64,000 nucleotides of DNA from an uncultured Lentisphaerota bacterium (GTDB lineage: Bacteria > Verrucomicrobiota > Kiritimatiellia > CAIQIC01): positions 1 to 64,000 of the forward strand of contig CAITZM010000020.1 of assembly GCA_903896925.1 (NCBI GenBank). The letters run 5' to 3'. Made by a program: the position numbers and the translations under genes. Below the pieces are notes generated by a model. That model was not told the origin of the DNA. It worked only from the letters and a program-made list of their open reading frames with translations, and searched no databases. Position 1 is the stretch's first letter; every line of letters begins with the position of its first letter. This document shows positions 8,701 through 16,266 of this stretch, in pieces.

Positions 8701-9873
8701 ATGAGCATGGAGCAGGATGGCGAGTTTCGGCGGAATCCTTCGGTGGCAGCGCGCGGCTTCACCTCCATCGAGGCGATGGAGTTTATCAGGCGGGAGTTTC
8801 CGAAGGTCACTGCGTGGACTTATTGGGAGGTGGGACACATTTTCATGGGCCGCTTGGTAGATGGGAAACAGTGGCAGGGCAGTATAGGCACCTGGCGTTG
8901 GGAAGCGGTGTCGTGCTCCTATCCGGCGCTTTTAATTTGGGATTCCAAGGCCAAACGCGACGGGTCGTTGGTGGGTTCCAACTGGACAGGCGTGCTCAAG
9001 GTCACTGGTCCTGACAACATCGAATTCCTCCTGTTTTCGCATCTCAACGCCATGGGTGGCATCGGCACCCGTTTTTTGATTTCCACCCAGAATCCGGTCG
9101 TGATCGAGAAGTTTTCTGAACTTGTCTATACCCATTATTTCCCTCAAGCCCATAACGAGCTCTCTCTCGCCGGGAAAATCGTGGCCGATCCCAAGGTTAA
9201 TGAGGCCACAAAACTGCTGCTATCGGCAGGTCTGAACGTGCTGGCGGCCCGCCCGGGTCAGGGGAAAACCAGCCTTGCTTTGATGTTGGCGAATTTCATG
9301 GTCAAGCAACATCGGCGGCGAGTCCTGTACCTGTCCGCAGCGCAGGGTATTGAGCAACTCCGCTTGTGCGCGCAAAAGGTGGGGCTGTCGCCAAGTTCGC
9401 TGCTCAAACTGGCGCCCGCCCAGCAGACTCCGGTGTCCATCGTGGTCGATGATCACAGCCATCCTGACATTGATCGCCTCCTGGCGGACTCATCGTCATT
9501 GGATGACGATCTGGGCCTGATCGTCGTGGATCAACTCCAGCGTTTGGACTGCGACATGGCCACGTTTCCCGCCAAGCCCGAAGGTAACGGTTGTGATCTT
9601 GGGCGTCTGGAGGAGTTTGCGACATCGTGTAATATACCGATCCTGCTTTTGTCCCACCTGCGCCGTCCCATAGCAAATCGATGGAGTGCATGGTCTTTGA
9701 CACAACTGCCCGATTTTATGCGGGTGGAACCGTATGTCGATGTGATTTGCGCGATGGACTCGTTCAATCTGTGTCCTCAGAAGAACGAAGCACCTGTTCG
9801 ATATCAGATACACGTCTTAAAGGATATCCACAGACCGGTGGTCAACTTTCCTATTTCGCTTGGCACCGCATGA
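8701..9873 (+). CDS. DnaB-type RecA-fold ATPase with a novel N-terminal domain
   Basis: The product is 390 aa. The C-terminal half follows DnaB helicase motor order: Walker A AARPGQGKTSLAL (~182-194), VDDHSHPDI, Walker B LGLIVVDQLQRL (~270-281), IPILLLSHLRRP and VDVICAMDSF. The ~170-residue N-terminus is not the DnaB helical domain; it contains aromatic-rich stretches (TYWEVGHIFMGR, GTWRWEAVSC) that I do not recognise. At 390 aa it is shorter than replicative DnaB (about 450-480). It may be a RadA/Rad55-like regulator or an accessory helicase. It has a strong ribosome binding site (AAAGGAG) and is divergent from the WYL regulator. Confidence 0.65.
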   Translation: MSMEQDGEFRRNPSVAARGFTSIEAMEFIRREFPKVTAWTYWEVGHIFMGRLVDGKQWQGSIGTWRWEAVSCSYPALLIWDSKAKRDGSLVGSNWTGVLKVTGPDNIEFLLFSHLNAMGGIGTRFLISTQNPVVIEKFSELVYTHYFPQAHNELSLAGKIVADPKVNEATKLLLSAGLNVLAARPGQGKTSLALMLANFMVKQHRRRVLYLSAAQGIEQLRLCAQKVGLSPSSLLKLAPAQQTPVSIVVDDHSHPDIDRLLADSSSLDDDLGLIVVDQLQRLDCDMATFPAKPEGNGCDLGRLEEFATSCNIPILLLSHLRRPIANRWSAWSLTQLPDFMRVEPYVDVICAMDSFNLCPQKNEAPVRYQIHVLKDIHRPVVNFPISLGTA

Positions 9874-9997
9874 CGGGAGCATGTCGCCCTGTTTTTACTG
9901 GCCGCGCATTTGTTTGGGCCATGGTCGGTCTTACACCTCCTGAAAAAGGAGATTGACCCGCATGGCCGGTCTTTTTAGGGTTATGTCGGAGGTGGTT
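9874..9997. other. Spacer before the four-helix gene
   Basis: This 124-bp gap has no supported gene. It contains CTCCTGAAAAAGGAG (9938-9952), a short perfect hairpin (CTCC/GGAG), and then GGAGG (9989-9993) directly before ATG 9998. Confidence 0.3.
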
Positions 9998-10612
9998 ATG
10001 AATGAATACGGAGGCAGTGCCAAGGAACGACCAGGAGTAATTCCGGCGTATGGGGGCTATCACAAACTCCGCAGTTTTCAGACGGCCCGACTGGTGTACG
10101 ACGGCACGATTATTTTCTGCGACCGGTTCATCGACAAGCGCTCGCGCACACATGACCAGATGGTGCAGGCCGCGCGCAGCGGGGTGCAGAACATTGCCGA
10201 GGGTAGCATGGCTTCGGCGACGTCAAAGAAGACCGAACTCAAACTGACGGGAGTGGCGCGCGCGAGTTTGGAGGAATTGCTCCTTGATTATCAGGATTTC
10301 TTGCGCCAGAGGGGCCTGCGTTTGTGGGCCAAGGATTCGCCGGAGGCGTTGGCGGTGCGGGGAAAATACACGTCGGACCCGTCAGACAGGTCGGACAGGT
10401 CCGACTCGTCCGATGGGTCCAACCCGGCGGACCAACGAGATCTTTATGGTCTGGCCACGGCCGAGGCAGAGGTGGCGGCCAATACGCTGATCTGCCTCAT
10501 CAATCAGGCGAGCTTTCTTTTGGGCCGGCAGTTGCAAAGCTTGGAACAGCGCTTTCTGCGCGAGGGTGGCTTCACTGAGCATCTTTACCAGGCGCGCGTG
10601 GCGAGGCGTTGA
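9998..10612 (+). CDS. Four-helix-bundle suffix-domain protein
   Basis: The 204-aa protein is of the four-helix-bundle suffix family, related to proteins first seen in 23S rRNA intervening sequences. Diagnostic stretches are YHKLRSFQTARLVYDGTII, FCDRFIDKRSRTHDQMVQAA and SGVQNIAEGSMASATSKKTE. The function is unknown. I chose ATG 9998 because GGAGG lies four bases upstream; the same frame extends 15 codons further to a TTG, which is less likely. An inserted Ser/Asp-rich segment near residues 125-143 is encoded by a nine-base tandem repeat (10372-10425) and interrupts the helical bundle. Confidence 0.75.
   Translation: MNEYGGSAKERPGVIPAYGGYHKLRSFQTARLVYDGTIIFCDRFIDKRSRTHDQMVQAARSGVQNIAEGSMASATSKKTELKLTGVARASLEELLLDYQDFLRQRGLRLWAKDSPEALAVRGKYTSDPSDRSDRSDSSDGSNPADQRDLYGLATAEAEVAANTLICLINQASFLLGRQLQSLEQRFLREGGFTEHLYQARVARR
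10372..10425. repeat. Nine-base tandem repeat within the four-helix gene
   Basis: Six consecutive 9-mers occupy 54 bp: GTCGGACCC, GTCAGACAG, GTCGGACAG, GTCCGACTC, GTCCGATGG, GTCCAACCC. GTCGGAC and GTCCGAC are complementary, so the array can also fold on itself. Because the period is a multiple of three, the reading frame is preserved. Confidence 0.85.
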
Positions 10613-10672
10613 AGTTTATCGCCTGCCCAGTGCGTCGCGGTAACCCATCCATCGTGCGGGGCAGGGCGGCGC

Positions 10673-11842
10673 TCAGGGCTGCGGGCCGAGCGCGGTTTCG
10701 AGGGCGATCAGGGTGTAGGCGGTGACGAGGACCGGGTCGGCTTCCATCCAGCGGTTCTCGGTGTTGACCCAGTAGCCGCCGCCGGTCGCGGCTTCGATCT
10801 TCTGCATGCCGATCAGCTTTTTGACGAGCTCGGCGCGCCAGTTCACGGTGCCGGCGGGCGCGTTGAGCTGTTCCGCGCCCTGCACGGCGAGTGCTTTGGC
10901 CAGGACGTTGTAGAAATAGTAGAGGCCCTGCTGTCCCATGCCGGGGTTCTGGTCGAGCGACCAGTTGCGCGCCGCCCACTGGAACGCGGCCTGCACGCGC
11001 GGGTCCTTGCGGTCCACCTCGGCGTAGATCAGGCTCAACAGGCCCGCATAGGTCATGCTGCCGTAGGAGCGCAGCTGCACCTCGCCGGCGCTGTTGGTGG
11101 TCGCGCCGGCCATGCTCGCGCCGGGCTTGTAGGCGAAGCCGCCCGCGTTCGCGTCGGTCGTGCTCCCGGCGGCCGGCCGGGCCTGGAGGCGGGTGACGAA
11201 GTCGGCGGCAGCCTGCCAGTCGAGGTCGGCGTGCTTCTCGCCTTGCTTGCGGAGATCCTCGACCGCCTGGGTCAGTCGCATCGCCTCATAGGCGATGTAG
11301 GAGTTGGACAGGTCGGCGTAGGCGCGGCCGGTCGCGGCGTCGTAGCCCATGCCGCCCTTGTATTCGTCGTTGCCCAGATACTGCGTGCCGGCGATGAAAC
11401 TGCGCGCCCTCAGGATGATCGGAGCGAGGTCGGGCTCGTTCAGCATTTTCAGGGCGGTCATGCACAATGCGGTGTTGTAGTTCGCCAGCCCGCCGCCCTT
11501 CTGCTTGACCGCCGGCTCGCGGTAGATCGCGCCGTTCTCGTGGACGCAGCTGAGCAGGAATTTCTTGGCGCTGGCAAGCGCGGCGCGGTTGGTCGTGCCG
11601 CCGTTGTGCAGCGCCCAGAGGGGCAGGGCGGTCAGCGCCGGAAAATCCGGGATCGACCAGTGCCCGTCGGCCTGCTGTTTGCTTTCGAGCCAGGCCAGCC
11701 CGCGGTTGATCGCCGCGCGCGCCTCGTTCTGCAACGTCAGCGGGAGGGCGCCGGCTTCGGCACCGGTGCCGGTGAGTTTCAGCTCCGCGGCACCCGCGGC
11801 GAGGCAGGGCACCAACGACAACAGGCAAAGTATTTTTTTCAT
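10673..11842 (-). CDS. Secreted prenyltransferase/squalene-oxidase-like repeat protein
   Basis: The 389-aa product has a signal peptide (MKKILCLLSLVPCLAAGAAE). The mature part has repeated alpha-alpha hairpins typical of the terpenoid-cyclase/prenyltransferase toroid (AINRGLAWLESKQQADGHW, GGMGYDAATGRAYADLSN, GSMTYAGLLSLIYA, GGYWVNTENRWMEADPVLVT). These PVC-type exported proteins lack an obvious cyclase DXDD motif, and none is seen here, so a structural or binding role is as likely as catalysis. The start at 11842 is chosen for the signal peptide; the longer frame to 11908 would bury it. A promoter is visible at 11859-11886. Confidence 0.75.
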   Translation of the reverse strand: MKKILCLLSLVPCLAAGAAELKLTGTGAEAGALPLTLQNEARAAINRGLAWLESKQQADGHWSIPDFPALTALPLWALHNGGTTNRAALASAKKFLLSCVHENGAIYREPAVKQKGGGLANYNTALCMTALKMLNEPDLAPIILRARSFIAGTQYLGNDEYKGGMGYDAATGRAYADLSNSYIAYEAMRLTQAVEDLRKQGEKHADLDWQAAADFVTRLQARPAAGSTTDANAGGFAYKPGASMAGATTNSAGEVQLRSYGSMTYAGLLSLIYAEVDRKDPRVQAAFQWAARNWSLDQNPGMGQQGLYYFYNVLAKALAVQGAEQLNAPAGTVNWRAELVKKLIGMQKIEAATGGGYWVNTENRWMEADPVLVTAYTLIALETALGPQP

Positions 11843-11858
11843 GATGGACTCCGCGCGC

Positions 11859-11886
11859 AGAATACCGGAACGGGTGCGGGAAGCAA
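11859..11886 (-). promoter_or_regulatory. Promoter of the secreted toroid protein
   Basis: On the minus strand TTGCTT (11886-11881), a 16-bp spacer and TATTCT (11864-11859) precede the ATG at 11842. GGAG in the short leader can serve as ribosome binding site. Confidence 0.6.
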
Positions 11887-11964
11887 GCGCACGGACATAA
11901 GCGCACAACCCGGCGTGAAGGTTCAGTGGCGTCCGGGGCGGCCGTTCCCGTCAGCGGCCGGACG

Positions 11965-13977
11965 TCAGTCCAGCGGGCCGGCTTCCTGTTTAACGGCCAG
12001 GGCTTGCTCCAGCGCCGCGCGCAGCTTCCTGCGGTCATAGGGCTTGCCCAGGAAGACCTGGGGCTGTTCGGGGTGCTGCTCGGACATCACGCTGGCCTCA
12101 TCGTAGCCGCTGGCCAGGATCACCGGCAGGCCGGGGGCGAGTTGGCGCAGGGCCTCGATGGTTTGCCAGCCGTTCATGCGTGGCATGCTCAGGTCGCACA
12201 GGACGCAGCGGATTTCCGCCTGGTGCTGTCGGAACATCTCCAGCGCCACCACGCCGTCCTGAGCGGTCAAGACCGTAAACCCAAAGCTCTTGATGACATG
12301 GGCCGCCAGGGCACGCGCAGAGTCCACATCTTCGACCACCAGCACCGTGCCGCCACCGTCGAAAGGCGATGTGGCCGGGCTCAGGCCGGCCGGCGGGAGT
12401 GCGGTGGCCGGTTGCGCTACCACCGGAAAATAGACCCGGAACGTGCTGCCGTCGCCGGGTTCACTCTCCACGTCGATTCCCCCGTTATGTGCCCGTGCAA
12501 TGCCCAGCACCACGGACAGACCCAGGCCCCGGCCCATAAATTTCCGGGAGAAGAACGGGTCAAAGATCTTTTCGAGGTCCTCGCTGGCGATGCCGTTGCC
12601 GCCGTCCGCCACTTCCAGACAGGCATAGGCGCCGGCGTGCGGCTGCCAGTCGACGGGGCGCCGACAGACGGCCGTGACCTCGTGCGCGGAAACCGTTTTG
12701 ACGCTCAGGCGGATGGCGCCCCGGTTGGGGCCGACGGCCTCCCAAGCGTTGGTCACCAGGTTGATCAGTACCTGTTGGAGCTGGTTCGCATTGGCCATGA
12801 TGACCGGCCCGGGGATGGCAAAGTCGGTTTTAAGCACCACCGGCATCGTGCTTTGCAGCAGGGGGATGTTCTGCCGGCAAAGCTCGGCCAGATCCAACGG
12901 CTTTCTTTCCCCGGACGATTGCCCCAGATAGGCGAGCATTTGTTTGCTCACTTCCGCGGCCCGGTGGGAGGCTTGCATCGCGGCGCTGAGGTGTTCCCTC
13001 GTCTGGGTCTCCCGGGGCAGCCCGTCCATGGCCAGTTCCAGATTCCCCAGCACCACCTGCAACTGGTTGTTGTAGTGGTGCGCAATTGCCGCGGCCATGC
13101 GGCCCAGGCTTTCGCTTTTCTGGAGTTGCTGGATTTGCGCTTCGCGTTTCGCCTGTTCGGCCTCCGCGCGCTTGAGGGGCGAGATGTCGATCCAGCACCC
13201 GATCACCTCGGTGGGTCGGCCGGAGGTATCGCGCAGCACATGCAGCTCGTCGTGGATCCAGCAATACGTCCCGTCCTTGCGCCGGTAGCGATAGTCCAGC
13301 GCATGGGTGTCGTGATTCCGGAGGGCTTGGCCCAGCTCGGCCGTGACCAGGTCCGCGTCCTCGGGGTGGATCAACTTCATCCAGAAGGCGGGATCCCGGG
13401 TGAATTCCTCCGGCTGATAGCCCAGCAAGGACGTTATGTTTTCATTGACGAACGTGACCTCGAACGAGCGGTTGGGCCGGTGGGTAAAGATGACGGCGGG
13501 GGTGTTGGCGACCAGGAACTCGAAGCGCTGCTCGCTGCGGCGCAACGCTTCCGCGGCCTGCTTGCGTGCGGTGACGTCGCGGAATGAACCACAGATGCTG
13601 TCGTGTCCCGGGGCGTGAATGACAATCCCGCTGATATCGGCGAAAAAGACCGAGCCGTCCTTGCGCAACACCGGCAGTTCGCTGGACAGTGTGAGTTCCC
13701 CGCGAATCCGTTTCTGCAGCTGTTCCAGCACGTGGGGCAGTTCGGCGGCCGGATGAATGTCCGCAATCGTCAATTGGCAGAGTTCTGCTTCCGTGTAGCC
13801 CAGCATGCGCTGGATCGTCGGGTTGGCGAGCAGGAACCGCCGGGTTTGCAGATCCGCGAGCAGCATGCCATCACTGGACTGCTCGAACAGCAGCCGGAAG
13901 TTCACGTCCAGACGGGCGCGCTGCGCCATATCGCTCAGCGCGCCGCGCTCCACCTTGGCCTTGTCAACTCCATCCAT
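11965..13977 (-). CDS. Hybrid sensor histidine kinase (PAS-PAS-HisKA-HATPase-REC)
   Basis: The 670-aa cytoplasmic kinase has PAS (~25-140), PAS/PAC (~150-275), a phospho-acceptor helix with AAAIAHHYNNQLQ (His300), an HATPase domain (NLVTNAWEAV, DGGNGI, GRGLGLSVV) and a receiver domain (~543-665) with acceptor Asp595 in VLCDLSMPRMNG and the conserved KPY. There is no transmembrane segment. The start at 13977 has GGAGG five bases upstream; the frame extends 17 codons further but without a better signal. It lies 95 bp downstream of the HPr-like gene, same strand, and may belong to that transcript. Its phosphotransfer partner is unknown; the nearby NarL-type regulator has its own kinase. Confidence 0.9.
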   Translation of the reverse strand: MDGVDKAKVERGALSDMAQRARLDVNFRLLFEQSSDGMLLADLQTRRFLLANPTIQRMLGYTEAELCQLTIADIHPAAELPHVLEQLQKRIRGELTLSSELPVLRKDGSVFFADISGIVIHAPGHDSICGSFRDVTARKQAAEALRRSEQRFEFLVANTPAVIFTHRPNRSFEVTFVNENITSLLGYQPEEFTRDPAFWMKLIHPEDADLVTAELGQALRNHDTHALDYRYRRKDGTYCWIHDELHVLRDTSGRPTEVIGCWIDISPLKRAEAEQAKREAQIQQLQKSESLGRMAAAIAHHYNNQLQVVLGNLELAMDGLPRETQTREHLSAAMQASHRAAEVSKQMLAYLGQSSGERKPLDLAELCRQNIPLLQSTMPVVLKTDFAIPGPVIMANANQLQQVLINLVTNAWEAVGPNRGAIRLSVKTVSAHEVTAVCRRPVDWQPHAGAYACLEVADGGNGIASEDLEKIFDPFFSRKFMGRGLGLSVVLGIARAHNGGIDVESEPGDGSTFRVYFPVVAQPATALPPAGLSPATSPFDGGGTVLVVEDVDSARALAAHVIKSFGFTVLTAQDGVVALEMFRQHQAEIRCVLCDLSMPRMNGWQTIEALRQLAPGLPVILASGYDEASVMSEQHPEQPQVFLGKPYDRRKLRAALEQALAVKQEAGPLD

Positions 13978-14072
13978 GGCTGCCTCCGTACACCGCAGCC
14001 GCTCCCACCACCGGTTCGATTGTTGCAAACTCTACCGCAGCAGCGCGCCACGCCCCGGCCATCGTCACCAGT

Positions 14073-14426
14073 TCAGGCGGTCGGGGAAAAGAAAGGCAAG
14101 GCGGCGACAGCCAGCAAGGCTGCCGGTGCATCGTGTCCGATGGCATGAATCGTCAGCGTATCGCCGTATTTGACGCCCAGCGTCAACAGATCCACCAAGC
14201 TCTTGCCGTCCACCTTGCAGGCCTCTTTCCGGATCTTGACGTCCGCGGCGAACAAGGAAGTTGTTTTTATAAGGGCGACGAGTTGCGAAAAGCGCCACCC
14301 GGTGGTGCCGGTGAACGTGCAGCAGCTGCTCATCTCCCGTGCGCCATAGGACCCAGCCTCCGAGCAGGGCGGGGGCACCATGCTCAGGCTGACGGGCTGC
14401 GACAGATCGGTCGGTTCTGGATTCAT
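14073..14426 (-). CDS. HPr-like protein lacking the phospho-histidine
   Basis: The 117-aa product has a C-terminal ~75 residues that follow PTS phosphocarrier HPr closely: ASLF-like helix (LVALIKTTSLFAADVKI), then DGKSLVDLLTLGVKYGDT, then LTIHAIGHDAPAALLAV. The regulatory-serine region (GKS, Ser76) is kept. The active-site loop normally reading GLHARPA is GWRFSQL here (residues 43-49), so the catalytic histidine is replaced by arginine. It cannot act as a normal phosphocarrier and resembles Crh-like regulatory HPr forms. The ATG at 14426 overlaps the PRC-barrel stop (ATGA), which fixes the start. The frame open further upstream is only the shadow of the PRC gene. Confidence 0.7.
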   Translation of the reverse strand: MNPEPTDLSQPVSLSMVPPPCSEAGSYGAREMSSCCTFTGTTGWRFSQLVALIKTTSLFAADVKIRKEACKVDGKSLVDLLTLGVKYGDTLTIHAIGHDAPAALLAVAALPFFSPTA

Positions 14427-15127
14427 AGGCTGGGTGTCCATGCGGGTAGCCGGCTGGCGGCGTGGGTGTCGGCCAAGGCCACCGTCGGGCCGTCGGGAGT
14501 CCAGTCGGCCTGCAACCCGGATTTCAAGCCGTCCCTGACCAGTTCCCGGCGGATGTTCAAGGCGATTTGTTTTTTGGCCGCACGCAATTGCCGGATGCAA
14601 TCGGCGCGTATCCAGACGCGGCCGGCCGGCAGCCACCGGCTGGCATCCACCTCCAGGAAATGGATCTGCCACGTGTGGTCGTCAATGACGAGGTCGATCA
14701 GGGGGCCGATGTCCTCTTCTCCGGCGAGCACCCGATACCCCATGATTTCCTCTAGGCTGAGCAGCCGCGGATCAGCGGTCGTCTGCGCCGCGGCGGACTG
14801 GGCGGGCCAATAGTTCGGCCAGCCGTAGTAGGCGCGCAACCGGCTCTCCTCCTGCCTCGGGATGGTCTTGTTCACCGAGACCGCCGGGCTGTTATGGACG
14901 GCGGCGGTCCGCAAAAAGACGGAGATCAAACCGAATTCCCGGTCGGTGCTGCTGATCACCTCCGGTGCCAGGAGGAATGTGCGTGGCGTGTCAGGCGTCG
15001 CCCCGCTCACCGCCAAGTAACGGACCGTCCACTGCACATCGTCAAAATAGGTGTCCAGCACTCGCCCCAGCTTCCCGTCACGCCCATGAATGCTGTAGCC
15101 CGATATTTCGCTCAAAGTCCAGCGCAT
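14423..15127 (-). CDS. PRC-barrel domain protein (two PRC repeats)
   Basis: The 234-aa protein has two PRC-barrel-like modules. The first starts at MRWTLSEISGYSIHGRDGK and continues with LGRVLDTYFDDVQWTVRYL. The second is at ~115-180, with LLSLEEIMGYRVLAGEEDIG and LIDLVIDDHTWQIHFLEVDA. PRC barrels bind RNA or protein surfaces; bacterial stress proteins with this layout are common, but the precise role is unknown. AAAGGA lies nine bases before ATG 15127. It is translationally coupled to the HPr-like gene downstream. Confidence 0.8.
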   Translation of the reverse strand: MRWTLSEISGYSIHGRDGKLGRVLDTYFDDVQWTVRYLAVSGATPDTPRTFLLAPEVISSTDREFGLISVFLRTAAVHNSPAVSVNKTIPRQEESRLRAYYGWPNYWPAQSAAAQTTADPRLLSLEEIMGYRVLAGEEDIGPLIDLVIDDHTWQIHFLEVDASRWLPAGRVWIRADCIRQLRAAKKQIALNIRRELVRDGLKSGLQADWTPDGPTVALADTHAASRLPAWTPSL

Positions 15128-15230
15128 GATTCGAATCCTTTCCCCGCTCCATCCCTCGCATACGCCCCGTGTTGGCTCCGTGCTTCGGTGCGTGCCGCGG
15201 GCGCGTGTTGCTGGCGCGGCCGCCGCTGTC

Positions 15231-15431
15231 TCATGACGGCACGGACGCGCGTTTCCCGCGCCGGCCGGACGGAGCCTGGCCAGCCGCACCCGCGCCGTTT
15301 TTCAACTCGGCCTCGGCCTGCAGCCAGTGGCGTTCTCCGTCGCCCAAGGGTTGTCCTTCCTGCGTCCACAACTGAAAGGCACGGATGGCGATCTCCTCGT
15401 GCCTGGGCTGCGCTTGCCGATGTGCTTTCAT
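15231..15431 (-). CDS. DUF2934-family small protein
   Basis: The 66-aa product matches the DUF2934 pattern, HEEIAIRAFQLWTQEGQPLG followed by ERHWLQAEAEL, at residues 11-43, with a basic Gly/Ala-rich tail. DUF2934 proteins are small, of unknown function, and often found beside stress or plasmid-type genes. It lies upstream of the PRC-barrel gene on the same strand. Confidence 0.75.
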   Translation of the reverse strand: MKAHRQAQPRHEEIAIRAFQLWTQEGQPLGDGERHWLQAEAELKNGAGAAGQAPSGRRGKRASVPS

Positions 15432-15567
15432 AACCGCTCACTTTCGTTAATGATCCATAGGCCCGGTCCTAAGGCGTGACAGGGCACTACGTTCCGTGGC
15501 GCAAACTACGTCATGAGGCACCGCGAGTGAATCGGCCGGTCGTCTGAATATCGACTCAGGGAAAGTC
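15432..15567. other. Gap between the response regulator and DUF2934 genes
   Basis: This 136-bp stretch has no supported gene. It probably contains the promoter of the DUF2934/PRC/HPr group, but I could not identify convincing -35/-10 boxes. Confidence 0.25.
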
Positions 15568-16266
15568 CTAGCAGCGGGGCTGGCCCGTCGCTTCATCGCA
15601 GAGGAATTCAGCGGCGAGCTTGCGCAGCTGGATGATGCTCTGGAGCCCCAGTTTCTCGCGCATGTTGGACTGGTGGGATTCGATGGTCTTGACGCTGAGG
15701 TGCAGCTGTTGGGCGATCTCCCGGCGCAGCCGGCAGCGCCCCAGGAGCCGGAAGATCTCCAGTTCCCGGTTGGTCAGGCATTCCAGCGGGGAGGAGGCGG
15801 CCTCGCGCTTGCCGTTGGCGAGCTGGGACAGCATCCGGTTGACCAGCCGCCGCCCCACCACAATCTCGCCGGCGACGGCTTTGCGGATGGCCTGGATCAG
15901 CGTATCCGTGGAGGCGCTCTTCATGATGTAGCCCACGGCCCCGGCCCGCAGGGCGCGCTCGGCATAGAGGGATTCGTCGTGCATGGAAAGCACCATGATC
16001 AACAGGGAGCGATAGTGGGCCTTGAGGTCCTTGATCAGTTCGATCCCGTCGCGGCCCGGCAGGGACAGGTCCACGATGACGACATCGGGGAGGCTGTGGG
16101 CGATGGCCGGCATGGCTTCCGCGGCCGAGCAGGCCTGGCCACACACGGCCATGTCGGTCTCGACGCCGATGCTCTCGGCGATGCCATGGCGCAACAGGGG
16201 GTGGTCGTCCACGAGGAAAATACGGGTCTTGGTGGCGGTCGGGGCGGAAGTTTTTTTAGAGGGCAT
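15568..16266 (-). CDS. NarL/FixJ-type response regulator
   Basis: The 232-aa product has a receiver domain (TRIFLVDDHPLLRHGI, acceptor Asp66 in VVIVDLSLPGRDG, Lys in GYIMKSAS) and a LuxR-type HTH (LTNRELEIFRLLG, then HLSVKTIESHQSNMREKLG). It starts at ATG 16266, overlapping the end of the six-PAS kinase by 11 bp, so the pair is co-translated and almost certainly a cognate two-component system. HisKA_3 kinases normally pair with this regulator class, which agrees. Confidence 0.93.
   Translation of the reverse strand: MPSKKTSAPTATKTRIFLVDDHPLLRHGIAESIGVETDMAVCGQACSAAEAMPAIAHSLPDVVIVDLSLPGRDGIELIKDLKAHYRSLLIMVLSMHDESLYAERALRAGAVGYIMKSASTDTLIQAIRKAVAGEIVVGRRLVNRMLSQLANGKREAASSPLECLTNRELEIFRLLGRCRLRREIAQQLHLSVKTIESHQSNMREKLGLQSIIQLRKLAAEFLCDEATGQPRC

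Noticed and set aside
9681..9956. 91-codon plus frame at the end of the DnaB-like gene
   Set aside because: Out of frame with, and mostly inside, the better supported gene; no ribosome binding site.
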